From Acidobacteriota bacterium (GTDB lineage Bacteria > Acidobacteriota > Terriglobia > Terriglobales > Acidobacteriaceae), in assembly GCA_025353435.1 (NCBI GenBank), contig JANXQR010000489.1, positions 1 through 6,513 of the forward strand: 6,513 nucleotides of DNA, in the 5' to 3' direction. Shown piece by piece: positions 1 through 5,998 of the stretch. The notes under the pieces were generated by a model that did not search any database, was not told the DNA's origin, and saw only the letters and a list, made by a program, of their open reading frames with translations. Numbering within the stretch: the first letter of the stretch is position 1; the number at the start of each line of letters is the position of its first letter. The position numbers and the translations under genes are program-made.

Positions 1-495
1 GAAGGCATCACCGGCGAACCGCTCATGGCCTTCGTCAACGATGAGCTATTCCTCTCGCTCAAGGAACTGTCAGGCACGGCCAAGGACGGACGCCGTCGTG
101 TCGTGCGGGATGTCTTCGAAGATGCCTACAACTATATGAAGTCCGGCCAGCTCATGCGCCAGGTGATCAACAAGATCAACGGCATCGACTTTAACAACCT
201 GACCGAGCGCCAACATTTCGGTGATATCTACGAACAGATCTTGACGGATCTCCAGAGTGCCGGCAATGCGGGCGAGTATTACACGCCTCGCGCCGTCACC
301 GCCTTTATGGCGGATCGTATTGATCCACATCCAGGCGAGATTCTCTTCGACCCAGCCTGCGGCACCGGTGGCTTTCTCACCTGCGCTATCCGTCACATGC
401 GCGAGCGCTACGTGAAGAAACCAGCCGATGAACAGAAAATGCAGTCGGCCCTGCGCGCCTGCGAGAAAAACAGCTCCCGCACATGCTCTGCGTGA
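1..495 (+). CDS. hsdM: Type I R-M methyltransferase subunit HsdM, N-terminal fragment (5' cut by window, 3' ended by frameshift)
   Basis: HsdM is the N6-adenine DNA methyltransferase subunit of type I R-M enzymes; it binds S-adenosylmethionine and joins HsdS to form the M2S modification enzyme. The frame is open from base 1 (EGITGEPL precedes the first in-window Met at 25), so the gene begins upstream and 25 is not the start. Visible, counting from that Met: end of the HsdM N-terminal helical domain; the GEYYTPR segment at about 83-89, typical of HsdM before the catalytic domain; and AdoMet-binding motif I DPACGTGGFL at 109-118 (bases 349-378). After ACEK the frame leaves homology with HsdM and stops at 493-495. 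Adding one A to the run at 466-470 would give ACEKKQLPHML and join the downstream fragment exactly. The two fragments together are one HsdM split by a -1 base change. Whether this is a real mutation, a sequencing error or a slippage site cannot be told here. Confidence 0.9.
   Translation, partial: EGITGEPLMAFVNDELFLSLKELSGTAKDGRRRVVRDVFEDAYNYMKSGQLMRQVINKINGIDFNNLTERQHFGDIYEQILTDLQSAGNAGEYYTPRAVTAFMADRIDPHPGEILFDPACGTGGFLTCAIRHMRERYVKKPADEQKMQSALRACEKNSSRTCSA
463..474 (+). other. Frameshift point in hsdM at an A5 run
   Basis: Read in the upstream frame the codons are gag aaa aac agc; the conserved HsdM frame needs gag aaa aaa cag. One missing A in the run 466-470 explains the break. The heptamer at 465-471 (G AAA AAC) resembles, but does not match, the A AAA AAX type of -1 slippery site. 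A weak 4-bp stem (CGCA 478-481 with TGCG 489-492) lies 6 bases downstream. A -1 slip here would give EKNQLPHML, a near-normal HsdM. I consider a simple indel or sequencing error most likely. Confidence 0.8.
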
Positions 496-1244
496 CGAAC
501 ATGCTGCTACACGGCATCGACGACCCCTCATTCGTCCGCCACGACAACACATTGGTCCGGCCCTACATCAGTTATGGCCAGTCCGACCGAGTGGACATCG
601 TGCTTACTAATCCGCCCTTTGGTGGCAAGGAAGAGGATGGGATCGAAAGCAACTTTCCTAAGCACTTCCAGACCCGTGAGACGGCGGATCTTTTCCTTGC
701 CCTTATCGTGCGCCTGCTCAGATCCGGCGGTCGCGCCGCCGTGGTGCTGCCAGATGGCTCGCTGTTCGGCGAAGGCGTCAAGACGCGGTTGAAGGAACAT
801 CTGATGGAGGAGTGCAACCTCCACACGATTGTGAGGCTGCCCAACAGCGTCTTCAAACCCTACGCCAGCATCGGCACGAATCTTTTGTTCTTCGAGAAGG
901 GCGAGCCGACCAAAGACATCTGGTTCTACGAGCACCGCATTCCCGAAGGGCAAAAAGCTTACTCGATGACCAAACCCATCCGCGTCGAGCACCTCCAGCC
1001 CTGCGTAAAATGGTGGGGAGGCGCTAAACGCAAAAGCCGCAAGGAAACTGAAGTCGCTTGGAAGGTGACCGCCGACGAAGTCAAAGCCCGCGGCTACAAC
1101 CTCGACATCAAGAACCCGCACACCGTCGTAGACGACCACGGCGATCCGGAAGAACTACTGCAGAAACTCGACGCGGCCGAAAAAGAAACTGCCAGTCTAC
1201 GCGACCAGCTCAAGGTCATTCTGGAAAAGGCGCTGCTCCGATGA
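483..1244 (+). CDS. hsdM: Type I R-M methyltransferase subunit HsdM, C-terminal fragment
   Basis: This is the continuation of HsdM in the next frame. It carries catalytic motif IV NPPFGG at residues 43-48 from the Met at 483 (bases 609-626), the signature of gamma-class N6-adenine methyltransferases of type I systems. It also has the usual conserved blocks ETADLFLALI, RAAVVLPDGSLF and FKPYASIGTNLLFF. The C-terminal about 50 residues are charged and helical (EELLQKLDAAEKE onward), as in the HsdM tail that contacts HsdS. The ATG at 483 has no recognisable Shine-Dalgarno upstream and lies inside homologous HsdM sequence (HMLCVTNML), so it is probably not a natural start; real homology extends back to the A-run at 466-470. 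Motif I is in the upstream fragment, so this piece alone should not bind AdoMet. The stop overlaps the hsdS start (ATGA, 1241-1244), indicating coupled translation. Apart from the single shift the frame is intact, which suggests a recent event or an assembly error. Confidence 0.9.
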   Translation: MLCVTNMLLHGIDDPSFVRHDNTLVRPYISYGQSDRVDIVLTNPPFGGKEEDGIESNFPKHFQTRETADLFLALIVRLLRSGGRAAVVLPDGSLFGEGVKTRLKEHLMEECNLHTIVRLPNSVFKPYASIGTNLLFFEKGEPTKDIWFYEHRIPEGQKAYSMTKPIRVEHLQPCVKWWGGAKRKSRKETEVAWKVTADEVKARGYNLDIKNPHTVVDDHGDPEELLQKLDAAEKETASLRDQLKVILEKALLR

Positions 1245-3622
1245 ATCCGGTGCAACTCCTCAGTCATTTTGACCGCATCAGCGACGCGCCTGACGCCATC
1301 CCGCATCTTCGCCGCTTCATCCTCGATCTGGCTGTGCGGGGAAAATTGATTGAGCAAGACCCGAGGGACGAACCCGCGTCCGAACTCCTCAAGCGGATTC
1401 AGGCGGAGAAAGAACGACTGGTTAAGACAGGTGAAATCAGGAAGGGAAATCCGTTCCCAAGAGTTGAAGACGACGAAGCTCCATTTGCCTCACCGGCGGG
1501 ATGGGAATGGGTAAGGATTCGGCAGGTAACGAGTGATCGCGGGCAAGCGACTCCTGACAATGACTTCACCTACATCGACGTGACTGCGATCAACAAGGAG
1601 GTCGGTCGCGTTGCCAACGCGAAGGTTCTCTCAGCCAGTGATGCTCCGAGCCGAGCACGTAAATTGGTGAGAACAGGCGATGTTCTATACTCCTGTGTCC
1701 GACCTTACCTTCTGAATATCGCCGTCATTGAGAGCGACATCGTTCCGTCGCCCATCGCAAGCACTGCGTTCGCAGTCCTCAACGGATTCGGCCTGGTACT
1801 CTCAACGTATCTTTGGATCGTCCTGCGAAGTCCATTTATGGTTGAGTGTGTCGAGGGCAAGATGCGCGGACAAGCATATCCTGCGATCAACGATTCAGAC
1901 TTTGCTCTGCTCCCGTTGCCTCTCCCACCCCTTGACGAACAACAGCATATCGTCTCCAAGGTGGAGGAATTGATGGCGCTGTGTGATCGGCTGGAGGCGG
2001 CGCAGGCGGAGCGGGAGAGCCGACGGGATCGTCTGGCGGCAGCGTCCCTGCATCGTTTGAACAACGGCGCCGACGCTGACGCCTTCCGCGAGCACGCCCG
2101 CTTCTACTTCAACCGTCTCCGGCGTCTCACCACCCGACCAGAACACATCCAGGAACTGCGCCAAACCATCCTCAACCTCGCCATCCGCGGGAAGCTCGTC
2201 CCTCAAGACCCCAACGACGAACCCGCGTCAGAATTGCTCATACGCATCCAGTCGGAAAAAGCACGGCTGCTGAAGGAAGGGAAGATTAGCTCCGAGAAAC
2301 CACCGATTCCCGCTCGTGCGGACGAGTTGGCTTTTGAGCTAAAGCCGGGATGGCAGGCTGCAAGAATCAGTCAGATTCTCGTTGAGCTGCAAACAGGCCC
2401 CTTTGGCAGTTCGCTACATCAGAGCGACTACCAGAAGGGTGGGATTCCTGTGATCAACCCGGCGTCTATCAAGAACGAACGCTTAGTTCCTGTCGAGAGC
2501 ATGGCTATAGGACCGACAACTCTAAAGAGATTATTCACATTCAAACTTCGGGCAGGCGATATCGTAATGGCGCGTCGGGGAGAAATGGGCCGATGCGCGG
2601 CTGTAACTAAGAAGGAAAGTGGATGGCTATGTGGCACTGGGAGTCTGATTCTCAGGCTTCCGAAATTTGTTTTTCCTCAATTCTTTGTAACTCTCATAGG
2701 TTCCCCTTTTGTTCGCGAATATCTTGGTAGCTCAGCGGTCGGAGCAACCATGCAAAACCTTAATCAGTCCATTCTGCTTAATTTGGTCATCGGTCTTCCG
2801 CCCTTCGCTGAACAGCACCGCATCGTCGCCAAAGTCGAAGAATTGATGGCGCTCTGCGACCAGTTGGAAGCGCAGATCACCACTACCCAAACCGAAAGCC
2901 GTCGCCTCATCGAAGCCATCCTTCATGTTGCATTGAGCCCCCTGTTGACCAACGATATATCCAGGGCCACGCACTCTTCTCCGAAAATGGTCGGGGCTCA
3001 CACGTTGGCTGCTTCCATGGGGCGCCCCAACAAACATTTCGCTCGCGCTTTGCTGTCAGCCGAAATCGTCCATCAGCTTCATGCCGAGCCAACTTTCGGA
3101 CGGACGAAGCATCAGAAAATTCTTCACCTCTGTGAGCATATTGCACGAATCGAAGAAATGTCCGGTGAATATCCTCGAGAGGCAGCAGGCCCACTTGATA
3201 ATCGCATGATCTATTCGGTTGCAGCCGAGCTGAAGAAGCAGCGTTGGTATGAGGAATATCGCCGCCCGCAATTTGGTCATGGCTACAAACCATTGGGAAA
3301 GGCTGGGGGCCATCGAAAATATCTAGAGAGGTATTGGCCTGACAAACTGTCTGTCATTCGTCGGCTAGTGGATATCATGCGAACGTGGGACACGGATCGG
3401 TGCGAAATTTTCGCCACTGCTTATGCGGCATGGAATGATCTCCTTATCTGGAAGCGAGAACCAAGCGACGAAGCGATTCTCGAAGAGGTTCTTGGAAGAT
3501 GGCATGAGCGCAAGAAGCGCTTCTCGGAAGAGCGGTGGCGGGCGACAATTGATTGGATAAGAAAAGAAGGATTCATTCCAGTCGGCTTTGGCAAGCCAAC
3601 TAAACAACTAGCGAATACCTGA
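1241..3622 (+). CDS. hsdS: Type I R-M specificity subunit HsdS with a C-terminal extension
   Basis: HsdS sets the bipartite DNA target of the type I enzyme and scaffolds HsdM and HsdR. The start at 1241 is chosen because its ATG overlaps the hsdM stop (ATGA) and the protein then begins with HsdS-like sequence; the open frame upstream to 1058 is only a shadow of hsdM. It encodes 793 aa, against about 400-600 for most HsdS. The order is: conserved block 1 (22-68, LDLAVRGKL and DEPASELL); target-recognition domain 1 (about 86-228); conserved helical spacer (LPPLDEQQHIV, KVEELMALCDRLEA, 228-256); a linker (257-305); a second copy of block 1 (306-350, LNLAIRGKL, DEPASELL); target-recognition domain 2 (about 370-519, GPFGSSLHQSDY); and a second spacer (519-547, LPPFAEQHRIV, KVEELMALCDQLEA). 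This pseudo-twofold layout is diagnostic. Residues about 570-793 are not part of canonical HsdS (separate entry). The frame is intact throughout. Gene 3 of the operon starts 7 bases after the stop. Confidence 0.95.
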   Translation: MNPVQLLSHFDRISDAPDAIPHLRRFILDLAVRGKLIEQDPRDEPASELLKRIQAEKERLVKTGEIRKGNPFPRVEDDEAPFASPAGWEWVRIRQVTSDRGQATPDNDFTYIDVTAINKEVGRVANAKVLSASDAPSRARKLVRTGDVLYSCVRPYLLNIAVIESDIVPSPIASTAFAVLNGFGLVLSTYLWIVLRSPFMVECVEGKMRGQAYPAINDSDFALLPLPLPPLDEQQHIVSKVEELMALCDRLEAAQAERESRRDRLAAASLHRLNNGADADAFREHARFYFNRLRRLTTRPEHIQELRQTILNLAIRGKLVPQDPNDEPASELLIRIQSEKARLLKEGKISSEKPPIPARADELAFELKPGWQAARISQILVELQTGPFGSSLHQSDYQKGGIPVINPASIKNERLVPVESMAIGPTTLKRLFTFKLRAGDIVMARRGEMGRCAAVTKKESGWLCGTGSLILRLPKFVFPQFFVTLIGSPFVREYLGSSAVGATMQNLNQSILLNLVIGLPPFAEQHRIVAKVEELMALCDQLEAQITTTQTESRRLIEAILHVALSPLLTNDISRATHSSPKMVGAHTLAASMGRPNKHFARALLSAEIVHQLHAEPTFGRTKHQKILHLCEHIARIEEMSGEYPREAAGPLDNRMIYSVAAELKKQRWYEEYRRPQFGHGYKPLGKAGGHRKYLERYWPDKLSVIRRLVDIMRTWDTDRCEIFATAYAAWNDLLIWKREPSDEAILEEVLGRWHERKKRFSEERWRATIDWIRKEGFIPVGFGKPTKQLANT
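1304..1444 (+). repeat. HsdS conserved block, proximal copy (partner at 2156-2290)
   Basis: The block encoding LDLAVRGKL to DEPASELL is repeated in the second half of hsdS. An exact 14-base match, GACGAACCCGCGTC, lies at 1367-1380 and 2216-2229. This is the conserved scaffold of each HsdS half. It matters because near-identical segments flanking a target-recognition domain can support domain exchange by recombination. Confidence 0.8.
1916..2008 (+). repeat. HsdS helical spacer, central copy (partner at 2789-2881)
   Basis: This encodes LPPLDEQQHIV and KVEELMALCDRLEA, the long helix that separates the two recognition domains and sets the gap length in the DNA target. An exact 14-base match, GAATTGATGGCGCT, occurs at 1967-1980 and 2840-2853. 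Confidence 0.8.
2156..2290 (+). repeat. HsdS conserved block, distal copy (partner at 1304-1444)
   Basis: This is the second copy of the conserved block preceding target-recognition domain 2, encoding LNLAIRGKL, DEPASELL and a charged helix. It shares the 14-base match described for the proximal copy. Confidence 0.8.
2789..2881 (+). repeat. HsdS helical spacer, C-terminal copy (partner at 1916-2008)
   Basis: This encodes LPPFAEQHRIV and KVEELMALCDQLEA, the second helical spacer, which pairs with the central one in the folded subunit. Most HsdS proteins end soon after this element; here a long extension follows. Confidence 0.8.
2948..3619 (+). other. C-terminal extension of HsdS, unknown domain of about 220 aa
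   Basis: This covers HsdS residues about 570-793, beyond the second helical spacer where most HsdS proteins end. It begins with a low-complexity linker (about 570-600), then FGRTKHQKILHLCEHI (619-634), EYPREAAGPLDNRM (643-656), ELKKQRWY (663-670), the basic-aromatic GYKPLGKAGGHRKYLERYW (681-699), DTDRCEIFATAYAAWNDLL (717-735) and a basic C-terminus (WHERKKRFSEERWRATIDW, FGKPT). The G-R-x-K-x-Q-K-hydrophobic motif followed by a GP-containing segment recalls the DUF4065/Panacea (SocA-like) family, in which similar blocks occur; this link is from memory and unverified. No catalytic motif is evident. The many W, Y, R and K residues are compatible with nucleic-acid or protein binding. It could be a fused standalone protein. 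Function unknown. Confidence 0.6.
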
Positions 3623-3626
3623 GGGG
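3621..3626 (+). promoter_or_regulatory. Ribosome binding site of the GHKL-nuclease gene
   Basis: GAGGGG overlaps the last two bases of the hsdS stop codon and ends 3 bases before the ATG at 3630 (GAGG alone ends 5 before). It supports this start and suggests translation tied to that of hsdS. Confidence 0.6.
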
Positions 3627-3629
3627 TGT

Positions 3630-5414
3630 ATGAGCGACAAAGCAAACTTTAAGGTGGACCCCCGTCTCGCGAAGCTACTTGGTGAGAGCTACCGCTCTAC
3701 GGAACAAGCGCTAAAGGAACTTGTGGACAATTCTTGGGATGCGGATGCAACGGTGCTCGCTATCACGCTGCCCGATCCAATGACTCAAAATCCTATTGTT
3801 ATAGAGGATGACGGGAGTGGAATGACGGAGCAGGAGCTGCGGAATGAATACCTTGTAGTCGCAAACGACCGACGTTCGCGTAAAGGCGAGCGCACCACTC
3901 GCTTGAAGCGACTCGTCAAAGGACGGAAGGGTATCGGGAAGTTCGCTGGCCTGATGGTCGCGGATGTCATGGAAATACAGACGACTACGCGCGGCATCAC
4001 GACACGAGTTATCATTTTGAAAAAGAACTTGCTAAATGCCACACGTGACTTGGAGCGTATCGACCTGCCTCTTACCGTCGAACCCGCGCCTGAAGGTGTT
4101 TCGGGTACGAAGGTTACGCTCGTTGGCCTTAATCAACGCTACGAGTTCCCGCTTCCAGAGAAACTTAAGAGCCTCCTCATGCTTGAATATGGACGGGAGG
4201 AAGACATCCGCATCGCTGTAAACGGCGAGTTTCTCAGTCTGGAGGATCTGCCAGGCGAACAGTTCATAAAGGAAGAAATTGTAGCTGAGGCAGGAGCAAT
4301 CCGACTTAAATTCAAAGTCACCGATGGTACAAAGCCGATGAAACGGGCCGGAATAGCGATTCGTGTGGGCGGCAAAATCGTGGGGAGGCCGGGCTTTTTT
4401 GGTTTGGAGGATGATCCAGAGATTCCGCCAAAACTGTTGAAGAAGATTTATGGCGAGGTCGAGGCTGACGCCTTGGTGGACAGCGTGACGGCTGATTGGG
4501 GCGATCTAGTGGAGAACAGCAAGGCGTTTCAGGCACTGAAGTCGGTCATCCGGACCCACCTCAGAAATGCGGTGGAGGAGGTCTTCAAGCGCGAGGTCGA
4601 TCTCCAGCGCGCCCGCATCCAAAGAAAAATTGACTTTCGTCTCGCCGAGATGCCGGAACATCGCCGCCGGTTCGCAAAAATCGCTCTGGAGAGGGTAATG
4701 AGGCGCTTCTACGGAGAGAGCGAAGACAAGGTTGAGGCTGTAGTCTCCGTTGTCCTCGACGCGTTTGAAAAAAACGAATACTGGCAAGTGCTGAATGAAA
4801 TCGACAAAAGCAAAGACGCTGACGTAGAGGTATTCGCTTCCGCACTTGAGGACTTTGGCCTGCTCGACATGGCCTTGGTCGCAAGTCAGACCGCGAGCCG
4901 TCGTAAGCTGCTCGATCACCTAGAAAGTCTCGTCAGAAATCCCAAGACGATCGAGAAGAACGTCCATAGCGTCATCGAACGAAACCTCTGGCTGCTCGGT
5001 TATGAGTATTCCCTCATTGCTTCCAACAAGACCCTCGCCAACACCATCGAGACGTATGCGGCCGAGAAGTTCACAGGCGGGCGGGCGGCAAAACGCCCAG
5101 ATCTGTTCCTTGCGCAAAACCTGCGAGGCGGTTATCTTCTAATTGAGTTCAAGCGTCCGTCGAAGGAAATCTCCCGCGTCGATCAGAACCAAGCCGCCCA
5201 ATATCGCGACGATCTTGAGCCACGTTTTGGCCCAATTCACATTCTCCTGCTGGGGAAAGGCCGGGCTTCGTCTGCTCTGCTCCAGAACGATCCTCCGCGG
5301 CTAAACGTTTTTGGCTATGAAGCACTCATCAGTTCTGCGCGCAACCAGCATGATTGGCTGCTTGCTGAACTGACAAGTAATGGCAGTAGTGTATCCTCTC
5401 CTTCGGATAATTAA
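3630..5414 (+). CDS. GHKL (MORC-like) ATPase fused to a PD-(D/E)XK nuclease domain (Shedu/DUF4263-like)
   Basis: A 594-aa protein, probably cytoplasmic; no signal or membrane segment is seen. Residues 1-170 form a GHKL ATPase: N-box ELVDNSWDAD (E30 is the likely general base, N34 binds Mg), G1 box DDGSGM (60-65), G2 box GRKGIGKFA (98-106) and G3 GTKVTL (159-164). All key residues are present, so it should bind and hydrolyse ATP, probably dimerising on binding. About 171-300 looks like the transducer (S5-fold) region. About 300-440 is charged and helical, perhaps coiled coil. About 440-580 fits a PD-(D/E)XK nuclease: E450 in ERNLWLLG, D491 in RPDLFLA, E506 and K508 in LIEFK, then QAAQY (521-525). 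This D-ExK-Q-Y pattern matches Shedu-like nucleases. Prokaryotic GHKL ATPases fused to restriction-type nucleases were proposed as MORC relatives in R-M operons (Iyer, Abhiman and Aravind 2008). It lies 7 bases after hsdS, so it is probably co-transcribed. The role as nuclease effector beside type I R-M is inferred; the substrate is unknown. Confidence 0.85.
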   Translation: MSDKANFKVDPRLAKLLGESYRSTEQALKELVDNSWDADATVLAITLPDPMTQNPIVIEDDGSGMTEQELRNEYLVVANDRRSRKGERTTRLKRLVKGRKGIGKFAGLMVADVMEIQTTTRGITTRVIILKKNLLNATRDLERIDLPLTVEPAPEGVSGTKVTLVGLNQRYEFPLPEKLKSLLMLEYGREEDIRIAVNGEFLSLEDLPGEQFIKEEIVAEAGAIRLKFKVTDGTKPMKRAGIAIRVGGKIVGRPGFFGLEDDPEIPPKLLKKIYGEVEADALVDSVTADWGDLVENSKAFQALKSVIRTHLRNAVEEVFKREVDLQRARIQRKIDFRLAEMPEHRRRFAKIALERVMRRFYGESEDKVEAVVSVVLDAFEKNEYWQVLNEIDKSKDADVEVFASALEDFGLLDMALVASQTASRRKLLDHLESLVRNPKTIEKNVHSVIERNLWLLGYEYSLIASNKTLANTIETYAAEKFTGGRAAKRPDLFLAQNLRGGYLLIEFKRPSKEISRVDQNQAAQYRDDLEPRFGPIHILLLGKGRASSALLQNDPPRLNVFGYEALISSARNQHDWLLAELTSNGSSVSSPSDN

Positions 5415-5601
5415 GGAGTGGGAGGTTGACAGTGTGTTCAGAGTTGGGGGCCAGGCATGAGTATTGACTTATTTATAGACCGCGCGGAAAGAGCGAGCTC
5501 CCGATCGCCACACGCCACCCCCGTTTCGCTTGATGACTGGTGCTTGCCAGGCGCTGAACGGCGGGCCACGCGAGACTGGCGAGAGAAGCGCGAGAGGCAA
5601 G

Positions 5602-5696
5602 ATCCGTCACCTGGGGGATTGCTTGCAGAGGATTGTCGGATTCGTCTCGGGGGCAGCGATCTTGTCGAGCAAGTCCATTCTGCGAGTTCGGCGAAA
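5602..5696 (-). pseudogene. Decayed 3' fragment of a cyclophilin-type peptidyl-prolyl isomerase gene
   Basis: On the minus strand, 5678-5649 reads MDLLDKIAAP. One frame over, 5649-5614 reads RDESDNPLQAIP. Joined by restoring one lost base at the junction they match the C-terminus of the live copy at 6381-6513 (MEVVDKIVAAPRDEFDNPLKSI). At DNA level GGATTGTCG and ATTCGTC, with one base between, recur at 5630-5646 and 6421-6437, and CGATCTTGTC recurs at 5657-5666 and 6452-6461. Upstream of the Met, TTCGCCGAACTC matches the FGEV part of the family, followed by a small deletion. No stop codon follows AIP in frame, so the true C-terminus is also lost. The divergence indicates an old paralogue, not a fresh target-site duplication. 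It cannot make a functional enzyme. Confidence 0.72.
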
Positions 5697-5709
5697 GGGC
5701 AAGCCGCTC

Positions 5710-5738
5710 TTGCTCGGACACCGTATCCTGTATACAAT
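5710..5738 (+). promoter_or_regulatory. Candidate sigma70-type promoter of mazEF
   Basis: A -35-like TTGCTC (5710-5715) and a -10-like TACAAT (5733-5738) are separated by 17 bases. The -10 matches the consensus at 5 of 6 positions, the -35 at only 3 of 6. It lies about 30 bases before the mazE start, and the -10 lies inside the operator-like inverted repeat. Confidence 0.5.
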
Positions 5739-5742
5739 ACAG
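5728..5742. promoter_or_regulatory. Perfect inverted repeat, likely MazE/MazEF operator
   Basis: CTGTAT-ACA-ATACAG is a perfect 6-base inverted repeat with a 3-base centre, overlapping the candidate -10 box. Toxin-antitoxin operons usually repress themselves through such sites, bound by the antitoxin's N-terminal DNA-binding domain. Binding here would block RNA polymerase. The site assignment is inferred from position and symmetry. Confidence 0.6.
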
Positions 5743-5759
5743 CATCGACTGTAGCCTAT

Positions 5760-5765
5760 GGAGGT
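5760..5765 (+). promoter_or_regulatory. Ribosome binding site that fixes the mazE start
   Basis: GGAGGT sits 5 bases before the ATG at 5771. It is a near-perfect Shine-Dalgarno and favours this start over the in-frame ATG at 5633, which would add 46 residues of non-homologous sequence. Confidence 0.8.
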
Positions 5766-5770
5766 GTTCT

Positions 5771-5998
5771 ATGTCGGTGAGATTAAACATTACAATGGAC
5801 AATGATGTGTATGCGAGGCTCAAGAAAGAAGTGCCTCCTAAGAAACTCAGCGCCTTTATTGCGGGGGCCGTCCGCGCCAAACTTCATCCGGATGCCAAAG
5901 CGCTGAACGCCGCTTACCAAGCCGCCCGCAAGGAACGATGGAGGACAAGCTTAGGCGAGGATTGGAAGCACATTGACGACGAAAGCTGGCCCAAGTGA
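5771..5998 (+). CDS. mazE: Ribbon-helix-helix antitoxin of a MazEF-type system
   Basis: A 75-aa protein. Residues 2-37 fit a ribbon-helix-helix DNA-binding fold: the short strand VRLNITM, then DNDVYARLKKEV and a second helix LSAFIAGAVRAKL. The remainder is a charged tail (about 40-75) ending in EDWKHIDDESWPK. Such acidic, aromatic tails in antitoxins wrap and block the toxin. Its expected roles are neutralising MazF and repressing the operon through the inverted repeat at 5728-5742. The start is set by the strong Shine-Dalgarno at 5760. The stop overlaps the toxin start (GTGA, 5995-5998), so translation is coupled with the antitoxin first. It differs from the classical E. coli MazE, whose DNA-binding domain is AbrB-like; RHH antitoxins paired with MazF are known, for example in mycobacteria. 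The symbol follows the operon role. Confidence 0.85.
   Translation: MSVRLNITMDNDVYARLKKEVPPKKLSAFIAGAVRAKLHPDAKALNAAYQAARKERWRTSLGEDWKHIDDESWPK

Larger units (their letters stand above)
5415..5770. other. Intergenic region between the R-M operon and mazEF
   Basis: 356 bases without a convincing gene. From 5415 to about 5600 I see no homology; three GCGAGA units (5570-5575, 5579-5584, 5590-5595) are the only pattern. A decayed cyclophilin fragment occupies about 5602-5696 on the minus strand, and the mazEF promoter and operator lie at 5710-5742. No clear rho-independent terminator follows the GHKL-nuclease gene. A plus-strand ORF at 5457-5780 crosses all of this and is probably spurious. Confidence 0.6.

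Noticed and set aside
478..492. Stem CGCA/TGCG downstream of the A-run as a frameshift stimulator
   Set aside because: Only 4 base pairs with a 7-base loop; too weak to support programmed frameshifting alone.
528..1139. Minus-strand ORF of 203 codons opposite hsdM
   Set aside because: Antisense shadow of a clear methyltransferase reading frame; no ribosome site or domain.
1058..1240. In-frame upstream extension of hsdS starting at 1058
   Set aside because: It overlaps hsdM entirely and reads as basic non-homologous sequence; the ATGA overlap at 1241 is the natural start.
4506..4919. Minus-strand ORF of 137 codons opposite the GHKL-nuclease gene
   Set aside because: Antisense shadow of a well-supported gene with no motif of its own.
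5570..5595. Three GCGAGA units as a repeat array or CRISPR
   Set aside because: Units are 6 bases with uneven short spacing and no spacers of CRISPR length; probably chance or a minor remnant.
5633..5770. In-frame upstream extension of the antitoxin from 5633
   Set aside because: It crosses the cyclophilin remnant, promoter and operator; the strong Shine-Dalgarno at 5760 selects 5771.
5457..5780. Plus-strand ORF of 107 codons between the GHKL gene and mazE
   Set aside because: No clear ribosome site, no recognisable motif, low-complexity basic sequence, and it runs through the cyclophilin remnant, promoter and mazE start.
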